Assembly (NCBI GenBank): GCA_047967505.1
Contig: CM106541.1
DNA length: 64,000 nt
Reading direction: 5' to 3' (one strand)
From: Dipteris shenzhenensis
Taxonomy: Eukaryota; Polypodiophyta; Polypodiopsida; Gleicheniales
The notes under the pieces are model-generated. The model searched no databases. It was not told where the DNA came from and saw only the letters and a program-made list of their open reading frames with translations. Each line of letters starts with the position of its first letter. Position 1 is the first letter of the stretch. A program made the position numbers and the translations under genes. Shown here one piece after another: positions 58,401 through 64,000 of the stretch.

Positions 58401-61400
58401 ACCATATATTCATACAGCCCAAATGTGGTTCGGAAGGCTGTTTTATGAATGTCCTTAGGTACAACTCGTACCTGATGGTAGCCACTCTTAAGATCTATGC
58501 GGCTGAAAATTTCAAATCCTCCTAAACGATCAAAGATATCGTCTATACGAGGAATTGGGAAACGATTCTTAACCGTTTGTTTGTTTAAGGCTCTATAGTC
58601 TATGCACATCCTGAAGGTTTTATCCTTCTTTTGGACTAGTAAGACAGGAGAGCAAAAAGAAGAACTACTGGGTTGGATCAATCCCTTGTCCAAGAGTTCT
58701 TGGACTTGCTTGAAGATTTCATCTTGTTGAGATTGACTAACTCTATATGGGGGTCTATTTGGAGGTGAAGACCCTGGAACTATGCCAATTTTGTGATCCT
58801 CTGGTCTCTCAGGAGGGAGGTGACTAGGAAGTTCCTGAGAGAAGCAACTAGAGAATTCCTGAAGGAAATCTAATCTTTCTTTTGTGAGAGGATCTGACTT
58901 TTCTTCACTTGGTTGCTTATCGCGTACAAACACTAGAAAAGAACATACTCCTTTCTTACCGAATGAGCCGGTTGACCTCCTGGTCAGTGGGGGAGAGGGG
59001 AGATGGTGGAGCGTCGAGGCTGTACTGAAAAGGAGGCAACCGGTCTAAGTCGAGGCCCAGTCGGGTGAACCAACTGGAAAGATGACTATACCAGCATCGC
59101 TGGTCCCCATCAACGGATAAGGCCATAGAGGAGGATAGGGTAACCAAGGTAGGCGGAGGCGACCGTCAGCGGAGGAGCTGAAATCCCTGACTCTGTGGAG
59201 ATAGGTGACAGCCTGAAAAGCCGCATCAAGCTGTAGGGGTGAGGCGCCAAACTCTGCTAGAATGATCTGGTGTGGTACCGATGGTTTGCTACGGATCATC
59301 CGAGCAAACATCAGTATCTGTAGGCGCTCAACTCGAGCCCACTCTGTGTCTGAAAGGTCGACTCCCCACCAAGGGCTACCGTACATGCCTGCTGGGTGGA
59401 CCAAAGAATCAAAAAGGAGAGACTTGGTCCGCGGGTCCTGGAAGTGGGAGTGGTCCTGGAAGTGGGAGTGGTAGCACTGTCGCTCCAGCCTGGCAAGAGC
59501 GGCGTATCCCTGGCTGATCCTGGCCTGCATGGCCGGGCGCATCGTGAAGATCGGGCCTGAGAAGACAACGCCCAAGTATGTGTAAGAGTCAACTATCTCA
59601 ACAGGGTCGCCGGCGAAGAGGAACTGCTCTTGGTGCATAGCGGGTATGGAAGTGTTGAAGATCATCACCTTGGTTTTCCCAAGGTTGACCTTCAAGTCAT
59701 GTGTATCACAGAAGACCTGAAGTCCATCCAGGTGTCGCTGAAGACCAGTAGCAGAAGAGGATAGTAGTACTACATCGTCTGCGCATAGGAGAATCTGGAT
59801 GACAGCCTCCGCAAGAGAGCAGCCTGCACCTCCGAGTGTCCTGATGGTGGTCTCGAGCTCGTCGATGTAGAGGCCAAATAGAGTCGGTGACAAGGGACAT
59901 CCTTGTTTGACTCCGATAGTGCTCGTGATCTCTGGGGTCCAGCTGGTGCCAATCCTGACCTGCCTTGTCACCCGCTCATAGAAAGCTACTACTGCCCAGA
60001 TAATCACCGAGTCGTAGCCTAACTCCTGCAGACGTCTGATGAGTCGGGCGCGGGGAACGGTGTCGAATGCCTTGCGGAAATCCACAAAGCAACAATATAC
60101 TCTGTCTCGTGTGTCTGGCCTCCTCAATGATCCCTCTAAGTGTAAAAATGTGATCGTAAGTCGAGTGATCCGCCCTGAAGTTGGCCTATCCGGATGCCTT
60201 GAGCCCCTGTACCTCTGCGCGAGCACTGACCTCGCCATCTAACACTGATGCATAGATCTTGGACATAACATGTCCAACCATGATGGTCCTGTAATTCCCT
60301 GGATCCATGAGAGAAGGAGCTTGAAGTAGAAGGCAAGTTGTTACAAATGTAGCTGAAAACATAGAGGCCTCACTTTCATATTGTGCACAATGTGGTTGAA
60401 CCATTAATGAGCCTAGGTGTCAATGCTAATACAAGTCAAAATAAAGCTCCACAACCAGAAGTTGACGCAACATCCTCCCCGGATAATGATCACGAGAGAT
60501 CTAGTCAATGTTTAGCTAGAGCCTTTGTTGAGGCTTCTCAAGTAGCACAAAGGAGAACAGAAAATAGTGGACTAAACAACGTAAGTCTGTCAGTCCAGAA
60601 CGGGAGTTTGCAATCAATTTGTGTGAATGTCGAATGGAAATCCAACTTTTGTCATGAGGATAGATCTAGAGGTGCCCCTTGGATTAGTCAAAAAATAACA
60701 ATTTGGCAAATTATGAGCAATAATTCCAACGTCACGTTTTGCCAACGTTCCAAAAGAATCTCAGACTACAATCATACAAAGCTTCCATAAGTAGTGAGGC
60801 TACTCAAGCATGTTTCAGTAGTATTGGTGCAAGCGTGCCTCAGTCGGAAAATCAGGAAACACCCATATCTACACCATGTAGAACTGGGGTTATTGCTGGT
60901 CAGAGCTTGATGCAACCATCGATTATAGAGAGTATTTGGATCCAAGTGCTAGAGATGGCTCAATACGTTCTTGGTTGATCTATTTTGTGTTTCGGTTATC
61001 CATTGAGTATGGTTGAGAATGGTGACATGCAAGACGCATGGAATCACATCCTGTGGTATGGTGCAGGTTCCAAACCTCCCACTTATAATGCCTTGCGGAT
61101 AACTATATTAGACAAAGCGTATGCCGCACATAGAGATCACATCAACCACATTATTTTTCAGCTCTTGCATTACACAGGATACACAATTGTCTCAGATGGA
61201 TGGACAAATGTAAAAAGATGCGCTTTGTTAAATGTGATGATTGTATCAGTGAGAAGAGAGGCATTTCATGAGTCCATTGATTCAAAAAAGGATAGTCAGT
61301 CCAGGGTTTACATAGCAAGTATTTTGGTGTAAACTAAAAGGGAGCTGGGCGTTGATTACCTTGAATTGTATGTATGTTCAAAAATTTCATGCTCGGATCT

Positions 61401-61964
61401 AACCTGTGATTTCTGTTTCAATTGTTCATGAATAGGAGCTGGTGAAACAGGATGACTTTTACAGGATCAGAGTTCCAGCAAATGTGTTGAATCCAGGCCA
61501 GGATTCAATTATCTCCTCTATAAAAGCAGTAAGTGGGTAGTGATTAGTAAGCCTTCAATTACATGAAACACTCGAGCAATACTTAGTAACAGAGAAACTT
61601 ATTTAAGCAAATGTCATGGTTGATGTGGATGTGTTTCTCACAGCGATGCTTGGCTTCCTCTAGTCTTCAGGAACGGTTCGACTTTTACGTGGTCTGATCG
61701 TTGACCCTTATCCTTGTAATACTTGTGTTTAAACTATGTTTTATGCAAGTAGAAGGATGGCTTTTGGATCATTGCACTACCAAGTTTAAAGGGCAGGGAT
61801 GAAGAGTTACTTTTGGATGCTGATCTCATCAATTTGTGATGATCTCAATTTACTAGTAGAACACAAGACTTCTTTGATCGCATATGGTTGTACAGGACAG
61901 AGGCAATGTGATTGCAGTTGGCTATGGAGCAGGAGACTGTGCATATCCACGCAATCTAAAATAT
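32130..61964 (+). CDS. EMC10: ER membrane protein complex subunit 10 (EMC10), exons 1-5, 3' incomplete
   Basis: Five exons join in phase 0: 32130-32444, 38054-38116, 61436-61528, 61644-61691 and 61896-61964, giving about 196 residues. The product opens with a signal peptide ([14 protein letters not shown], residues 5-18), an acidic [14 protein letters not shown] stretch, then the lumenal EMC10 core: [72 protein letters not shown] and [23 protein letters not shown]10 is part of the EMC insertase that places membrane proteins in the ER. Plant homologues run to about 260 residues with a C-terminal membrane helix, so a last exon is still missing. Introns are 5.6 kb, 23.3 kb, 115 bp and 204 bp. 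The exon-4 donor (GTCTGA at 61692, or GTGGTC at 61689) is weak. No stop interrupts the exons. Confidence 0.9.
33758..34320 (+). mobile_element. LTR/TRIM-like insertion in EMC10 intron 1
   Basis: Starts TGTTGGGGATTAGATGTCACC, and its first 50 bp match the start of the solo LTR at 42412 (shared CACCTCCCCAT, CCCCCA.ATGAGGAG). It lies in a part of unit 1 that unit 2 lacks. The right end could not be placed. Confidence 0.4.
35500..37467 (+). repeat. tandem duplication, unit 2 (promoter copy without exon 1)
   Basis: Matches unit 1 almost base for base in blocks: 31490-31964 with 35500-35972, then 32661-33237 with 35973-36630 (including an extra 80 bp), then 34612-35499 with 36632-37467 (with gaps). 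The block carrying EMC10 exon 1 is missing and is replaced by a direct join CATGTGCCCATATTGCAGATC. Confidence 0.85.
38054..38116 (+). other. EMC10: EMC10 coding exon 2
   Basis: 21 codons, [18 protein letters not shown].., between TTGTGCAG and AAA|GTATGT. It completes the conserved GGQ-TLTKLR block begun in exon 1. Confidence 0.9.
38396..39288 (+). mobile_element. foldback/MULE-type element with long terminal inverted repeats
   Basis: 38396-38584 and 39102-39288 are near-perfect inverted repeats (about 188 bp) beginning TGTCACGAGGGCAAAG. The central 517 bp has no recognised gene. Both ends abut runs of C, so a target duplication cannot be told from the homopolymer. It sits 280 bp inside EMC10 intron 2. 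Confidence 0.85.
39289..39324 (+). repeat. poly-C tract
   Basis: Runs of C broken by two G, directly right of the foldback element. This is also a likely assembly error spot. Confidence 0.8.
39605..41030 (-). mobile_element. non-LTR retrotransposon 3' part (LINE family 1, copy A)
   Basis: On the minus strand the RT C-terminal part ([39 protein letters not shown]) leads into a Cys/His knuckle block ([19 protein letters not shown]) and a 3' UTR ending in CTTT-rich sequence at 39605-39640. The same order and words are found in copy B (50.1-53.8 kb). It is 5'-truncated near 41030, which is usual for target-primed insertion. Stops and shifts are present. Confidence 0.75.
41031..41767 (+). other. 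stretch without recognised gene
   Basis: Only short frames of no recognised family lie between LINE copy A and the gypsy LTR. Confidence 0.5.
41768..42132 (+). repeat. 5' LTR of gypsy element 1
   Basis: Runs from TAACAAGAGAAATG (the TG start mutated to TA) to CATATTGCA. Matches 45562-45926 along its whole length. Confidence 0.9.
42240..44104 (+). pseudogene. gypsy RT and RNase H, split by a solo LTR
   Basis: RT opens with [40 protein letters not shown] and KIAFRTLTG. It is interrupted at 42412-43147, then resumes [20 protein letters not shown]. The catalytic Y/F-x-DD block is lost: FVIV is followed directly by a stop near 43270. From 43316 the frame is open: [35 protein letters not shown], and RNase H with [38 protein letters not shown] and ADALSRRP. 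These enzymes copied element RNA. The loss of the FDD motif makes RT inactive. Confidence 0.9.
42412..43147 (+). mobile_element. solo LTR (736 bp) nested in gypsy RT, with CACTG target duplication
   Basis: It begins TGTTGGAAAGG and ends TTTTTCTAACA. It is flanked on both sides by CACTG (42407-42411 and 43148-43152). Removing it with one CACTG restores the RT frame RTLTG-HYEF. No internal retroviral genes are present, so it is a solo LTR or a small non-autonomous LTR element. Its head matches the insertion at 33758. Confidence 0.9.
44105..45491 (+). pseudogene. gypsy integrase and chromodomain-like tail
   Basis: After stops near 44104, the frame 44177-45388 gives the zinc-binding part ([12 protein letters not shown] ... 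CDVRQC), the integrase core with [18 protein letters not shown] and [13 protein letters not shown] (D, D and E present), and [18 protein letters not shown] frameshift near 45250 switches to [20 protein letters not shown] and [15 protein letters not shown], a chromodomain-type end, stopping near 45489. Such tails steer chromovirus insertion to heterochromatin. The HHCC zinc site is damaged by a small deletion. Confidence 0.88.
45562..45926 (+). repeat. 3' LTR of gypsy element 1
   Basis: TGACAAGAGAAATG ... CACATTGCA, 365 bp, paired with 41768-42132. Confidence 0.9.
45927..47401 (+). other. stretch without recognised gene
   Basis: Repeated CCGTACAG/TACAGCAG words occur at 46670-46920 in loosely spaced units. 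No protein family was recognised. Confidence 0.45.
47402..47545 (+). repeat. second copy of the 120-bp segment that follows the gypsy 5' LTR
   Basis: CTTCTCTCTCCCAC.TTGCATG through TTGGCATTCAAATT.TGCATG matches 42131-42255, with a 20-bp insertion. Confidence 0.75.
47600..48900 (-). pseudogene. non-LTR retrotransposon C-terminal part (L1-like, zf-RVT)
   Basis: The clearest block, near 47650-47760, reads [20 protein letters not shown], the zf-RVT zinc-binding motif placed after reverse transcriptase in plant L1-type elements, with one Cys changed to Tyr. Upstream on the minus strand are protein-like scraps such as [19 protein letters not shown] and [13 protein letters not shown]-type text in shifting frames up to about 48900. 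No RT catalytic motif was found. This family differs from the other LINE copies here, which end in an '[13 protein letters not shown]' knuckle. Confidence 0.5.
49408..49446 (+). repeat. (TC)n microsatellite
   Basis: An uninterrupted TC run ending in CCCCCTCTCCCTC. Confidence 0.95.
49447..49790 (+). pseudogene. unrecognised coiled-coil-like coding scrap
   Basis: After a TTACAG splice-acceptor-like site, the frame gives [18 protein letters not shown], then a stop at 49608. A shifted frame reads [20 protein letters not shown] and [15 protein letters not shown]. The heptad-like pattern suggests a coiled coil, as in retrotransposon gag or ORF1 proteins, but no family is recognised. Confidence 0.3.
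49860..50030 (+). repeat. short tandem repeat, about 48-61-bp units
   Basis: CCTAGTGATATGATTCA and variants start at 49862, 49910 and 49971, each followed by GG..GGCACT.C.CAA. Confidence 0.7.
50077..50094 (-). repeat. (CTTT)n tail of LINE copy B
   Basis: GAAAGAAAGAAAGAAAG on the plus strand directly adjoins the conserved LINE 3' UTR. Copy A has a related CTTT-rich tail, so the family probably ends this way instead of in poly-A. Confidence 0.7.
50460..53560 (-). pseudogene. LINE reverse transcriptase and C-terminal knuckle (copy B)
   Basis: RT reads [67 protein letters not shown], then the catalytic [10 protein letters not shown] near 52120-52140, [46 protein letters not shown], and the knuckle [20 protein letters not shown]. 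The [15 protein letters not shown] block is duplicated in tandem (195 bp at 52424-52810), and the post-knuckle segment [14 protein letters not shown] is duplicated (216 bp). The protein would perform target-primed reverse transcription. Breaks near 52255, 52140, 51890 and 51070 disable it. Confidence 0.85.
53811..55860 (+). other. stretch without recognised gene; GAGAGA/GCTGCTGCT-rich part at 54730-55140
   Basis: 54730-55140 is built of loosely repeated GTAGAGAGAGAAA and GCTGCTGCTGTTCCAGA words. Minus-strand Ser/Leu-rich frames there are products of this repetition. The TCCTAACA near 55500-55510 resembles an LTR end, but no matching start was found. Confidence 0.5.
55876..55967 (-). pseudogene. 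copia RT fragment flanked by splice-like sites
   Basis: 92 nt on the minus strand read [20 protein letters not shown] and PDIQFAVSQ, the copia region after the RT palm (consensus 'YR.LVG.LIYL..TRPDI.FAV'). CAATAG precedes and CAG|GTGAGC follows. The surrounding sequence is unrelated. It could be an exonised scrap or chance. Confidence 0.6.
56042..58933 (-). CDS. Ty3/gypsy chromovirus pol, 963-codon open frame (RT, RNase H, integrase, chromodomain)
   Basis: A single frame without stops. RT has [20 protein letters not shown] near residue 109 and the catalytic FFDDIL at 208-213. RNase H has [20 protein letters not shown] near 350 and ADALSRRP. Integrase has an HHCC zinc site (H near 560, CLACQKAKY), the core with [18 protein letters not shown] and HPQTDGQTE, and [17 protein letters not shown]. 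The C-terminus is chromodomain-like, with [15 protein letters not shown]. The catalytic motifs read (FDD of RT, DDE of integrase) all look intact. The first codon is GTG, and the frame stays open upstream into LINE sequence near 58960, so gag and protease are cut off and no LTR was found. Mobility would need help from another copy. Confidence 0.93.
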   Translation of the reverse strand: MFVRDKQPSEEKSDPLTKERLDFLQEFSSCFSQELPSHLPPERPEDHKIGIVPGSSPPNRPPYRVSQSQQDEIFKQVQELLDKGLIQPSSSSFCSPVLLVQKKDKTFRMCIDYRALNKQTVKNRFPIPRIDDIFDRLGGFEIFSRIDLKSGYHQVRVVPKDIHKTAFRTTFGLYEYMVMPFGLTNAPATFNRLMERLFRNYRQFTAVFFDDILIFSKNEEEHKEHLKIVFQILAENALYINEKKSEFFLPEIHYLGHIISREGVRMDPAKIQTIVEWPDLKNAHEVRSFLGLCSYYRRFIWHFAELAAPLHDLTKKNLKFRWTQKEKDSFNALKHALTTAPVLIIPNLRKPFLVTADASGDCLGASLTQDGHAVAFESRRLRDAELHYDIYEKELLAVIHALKLWKHYLLGIDFLVKTDHESLKYFLTQPLIRERHMKWFTFLQSFHFQIQYTPGKENVVADALSRRPRLHHISVPYHDELTALKEFYEGEADFAQPWAHLKDGGTHHAYHIRDGYLFMENKLCITKQLRSKVMEESHNPPYAGHRGIVATFSAMDKFFYWPNMKKDTAAYILACLACQKAKYERGKPKGLLQPLPIPERPWEHITMDFITGIPRTNQNHDMIWVIVDRFSKQAHFIPCRKNLKAPEAAHLFIRHIFRHHGMPKSIVSDRDSKFTSNFWQALFENLGTLLSFSSAFHPQTDGQTEVTNSTLLDLLKFYVHDQQTFWEKFLPLVEFAYNNTIHSSTGKAPFEIVYGRSLPTPLMQTKEKIFAADQFVEDYDSAYATVRAAIQKAQEKQRAAANKRRRAFAVKEGQWVLLKFEKARLKTKVGKRIYFKLSFRYYGPFHVLQVINDVSVRLRLPEHWKIHNVFHVSLVKPFIGEPPQEPTLDDAPEVEDTEILLIPEQIILHNFTTGRRGTTRKMYLLKFRGLPSTDAQWVDRATFQECPEILDAYEEAFQLRTTE
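58960..60315 (-). pseudogene. LINE family 1 reverse transcriptase (copy C)
   Basis: From 60315 leftwards: [20 protein letters not shown], then after a shift [60 protein letters not shown], catalytic [57 protein letters not shown], and [18 protein letters not shown]. The frame 59045-60238 is open for 397 codons. It is closely related to copy B (which has YVDD at the catalytic site) but lacks the knuckle and tail: it is cut at about 58960 where gypsy pol begins. The 12-bp GTCCTGGAAGTGGGAGTG repeat near 59440-59470 duplicates HSHFQD. Confidence 0.85.
60600..61335 (+). pseudogene. hAT-type transposase remnant (BED finger and DUF659)
   Basis: The first part reads [20 protein letters not shown] and [19 protein letters not shown]-like text, a broken BED zinc finger. 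The second, 60985-61332, reads [35 protein letters not shown] and [20 protein letters not shown], the DUF659 hallmark 'PPSY..LR ... SDGWT'. This family binds element ends and joins hAT transposase catalytic parts, which are absent here. It lies about 100 bp upstream of EMC10 exon 3, in intron 2. Stops at 60790 and 60976 break it. Confidence 0.75.
61436..61964 (+). other. EMC10: EMC10 coding exons 3-5
   Basis: 61436-61528 (31 codons, [16 protein letters not shown]), 61644-61691 (16 codons, [15 protein letters not shown]) and 61896-61964 (23 codons, [20 protein letters not shown]). Acceptors are AATAG, CTCACAG and TGTACAG; donors are GTAAGT, a weak GTCTGA and GTAGGT. All are phase 0. Confidence 0.88.
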
Positions 61965-63585
61965 GTAGGTTTTTTTCTTTCCCTCAAGTGATGCTTTGAT
62001 TTGGTGATAATATGGTTCAATGCTATTGATGGGTGAGCATGGATTCCATTTGAGGCTCACAACTGACTTATGCAAGGGTGAGCATATTGAGGTGTTTCAT
62101 TTTATAACTAGCTGTTCAGAAAATTTTATTATATATCGGTATCTTGAGCTTAGGAGAAGCACTAGTCGATGATCAAGGAGTAAACTCGGAAAGTCTGAAA
62201 AGCTGTCCACTCCTATATACAGGATTGACAGTGCAGGCTCATGTAATTTATTAGCTTGAATATCTTGTAGCTCATTATATCCTCACATTATTGCAGTTTA
62301 GAAAGTGTCGGATTTTCTTCATCTGGCACTTAGCATGTCATCAGGATTGGACTGGTTGTCCAATAAAGGGTACATTCCTCGACTTGAGAGTGCCTTGAGA
62401 TAGTTTGGTCCTTATCCATCGAAAGGAATACTTTCCATCTGAACACGATCTCAGAATTTCTTGACTAGCGCTTGAGTACTTTTGCCTACATGCTATTTGT
62501 ATTATATCAAGAGAGGGAAGTCGAAACTTTGAAAGTAGAGAAATTTTCACTAAGCCCTCGAGTGTTTTCTGCTTGTGCAAGACGAGAAAAGGCACGTGGA
62601 CACCAGAGGGTATCATGGTGCATGTTTTCGGTTCATCATTTTTGCCATAGTAGTTGCAGTCTGCAGATCAGCATTTATGGTTGTGTTAAGCACCTATATT
62701 TTTTGCAGCTTCTGTCAGATTGCTTAGCTTGCTCAACGTGTCTGAAATAAACCAGCTGTCACATAATGCTGAGTTACAGGGATGCACTCCTTGCATTTGG
62801 ACTCATAAGTGCTTTTTTTTGCCCTCCCTGCACTAGGCATTTCTGCTTTTCATTTCCATGCTTATATTTTCATCTTTTGCACGACCTTTGGAGCTCCTTG
62901 ATGATCTGCTTGTTTGATTCAAGAGTAGCCCTGCTAGCAACAATATCTTCGACATTATCATCATCATCATCTTCGTCATCATCATTGAGCTGTTCTTTTG
63001 CAACACAAGCAAGAACGGGAAACCAAACATGTGATCTTGTGAGGAAAGAAAAAACCCTAGCATTACTGGTTTCTAAGGTTTTTGTGCAACTTAATCACCA
63101 CAAATCACTTCATCCAATTGGTACAGCAGTACACAAAGTGGAACTACAGAAAATTTGTTATCTGTTGTGGCTGAAGACTGCAAAAGGCAGACCAAAGTCG
63201 AAATTTCACCAAGACACTGGCATGCATCTCCAGATTTTATTGCAAGGTAAATGACCACCTACACTGATCATGTAACAAGGTACTAGTTAAGGAGGGTGTA
63301 CCGCTTAGAGGGCAGGCTCATATACTAAGCCTTATGCCATAGTGGTTTCTTGAAGTTTTCACCATGATAAAAAGGGTTTTTTCTTCTTCCCACCCCTACA
63401 CTCAATTGCTGATTTAGCTCGATACAATTCTTCTCAACAAAAAGAAAAGATCCTAGTGAGAAAGGTAAGAATCAAATGGATACCACATTGGCGATAGGTT
63501 CCTCAAATGCAAAAAAATAAAATATGGATTTTCAAGGGACGCATAAGTTGCAGTCCTCTAGAGTCTAGGATTTCACATTTGTGAA
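61965..63585 (+). other. presumed EMC10 intron 5 or 3' region; no exon recognised
   Basis: The conserved plant C-terminal block of EMC10 (W.FNSHTV type) was looked for and not seen. The stretch contains a short (ATC)n run near 62957-62990 and otherwise nothing recognised. Confidence 0.4.
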
Positions 63586-63589
63586 AAGG

Positions 63590-63604
63590 TGGCTCTGATA
63601 CCAA
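63590..63604 (-). promoter_or_regulatory. copia-type primer-binding site, minus strand
   Basis: The minus strand reads TTGGTATCAGAGCCA, complementary to initiator tRNA-Met as in the element at 3743. It implies a minus-strand copia LTR to its right, continuing to or past the window edge. No pol sequence is seen to its left. Confidence 0.5.
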
Positions 63605-63699
63605 TTTTAGGAAGTGCAAATGCTAGAATGACAAAGTTAGCTTACATTTAGCCTGTTATAATGAACAGAAGTGAAACCCTAATCCAAGATTGATATCAT

Positions 63700-64000
63700 A
63701 CTTGGCTGTGATGCATCGCTTTGTACTTTGGGTAACTTCACCATGAACGTATAGAACATGACACTACAACCAATATTAGGACATTTTCCAAGAACCCCGT
63801 CTTGGTCGCTAGCCTGAAAGGTAAGTTGATAATGCCATTTATTTGGAGGATTGTAGGTTATCAAAAGCGATGCTGTGATGCATCGCTTTGTACTTTGGGT
63901 AACTTCACCATGAATGTATAGAACATGATACTACAACCAATATTAGGACATTTTCCAAGAACCCCGTCCTGGTCGCTAGCCTGAAAGGTAAGTTTATCAT
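63700..64000 (+). repeat. 167-bp tandem duplication at the right edge
   Basis: TGTGATGCATCGCTTTGTAC begins at 63707 and again at 63874. The following 125 bp or so match with few changes, to GCCTGAAAGGTAAGTT. The second unit is cut by the window end. Confidence 0.9.

Noticed and set aside
1-64000. CRISPR array, prokaryotic operon or phage content
   Set aside because: No regularly spaced short direct repeats with unique spacers were seen; introns and retroelements show a eukaryotic nuclear genome.

Overview
The window looks like nuclear DNA from a land plant with a large, transposon-rich genome. Two single-copy eukaryotic genes with GT..AG introns can be read: an SC35/SRSF2-type splicing factor at the left edge (minus strand) and EMC10 (plus strand, first coding exon at 32130, last visible exon ending at 61964). 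The transposons are typical plant families: a Ty1/copia element with an initiator-tRNA-Met primer site, Ty3/gypsy chromoviruses with a C-terminal chromodomain-like motif, a CACTA/En-Spm element with TNP2, DUF4218 and DUF4216 regions, a DUF659 hAT remnant, and several non-LTR elements. The very long intron and mixed old repeats would suit a fern, lycophyte or gymnosperm, but the sequence alone does not decide this.

Layout. 1-1000: 5' part of the SC35 gene, read leftwards, with a telo-box upstream of its start. 1016-3489: a decayed Helentron-like PIF1 helicase plus endonuclease, cut by the copia LTR. 3490-10050: a copia element with a 5' LTR but no 3' LTR. 10820-16820: a CACTA element with two divergent genes and three arrays of subterminal repeats. 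16850-22130: rearranged coding debris, including two more Helentron fragments in opposite orientation; one carries tandem OTU domains, Myb/SANT-like segments, a CxxC/DUF6570-like region and an endonuclease. 22130-27600: microsatellites, a tandem repeat and an unrecognised minus-strand coding cluster. 27620-29260: another Helentron helicase. 30420-30650: a tRNA-derived SINE candidate.

31490-61964 is the EMC10 locus. Its promoter and first intron lie in a tandem duplication whose second unit has lost coding exon 1. Exon 2 is at 38054-38116 and exon 3 only at 61436, so intron 2 is about 23.3 kb. That intron holds a foldback element, at least four non-LTR fragments, a gypsy element with two LTRs and a nested solo LTR, a second gypsy element with a 963-codon open pol frame, a copia scrap and a hAT remnant. 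Exons 3-5 follow at 61436-61964; the C-terminal coding part was not found before the window ends. The right edge holds a 167-bp tandem duplication beside a minus-strand copia primer-binding site.

The two host genes appear functional as far as they can be read, while nearly all transposon genes carry frameshifts, stops or deletions. The clearest exception is the gypsy pol frame at 56042-58933. The most unusual material is the Helentron family (OTU-OTU, SANT-like, DUF6570-like, PIF1, endonuclease) and the repeat-bloated EMC10 gene with its duplicated promoter.
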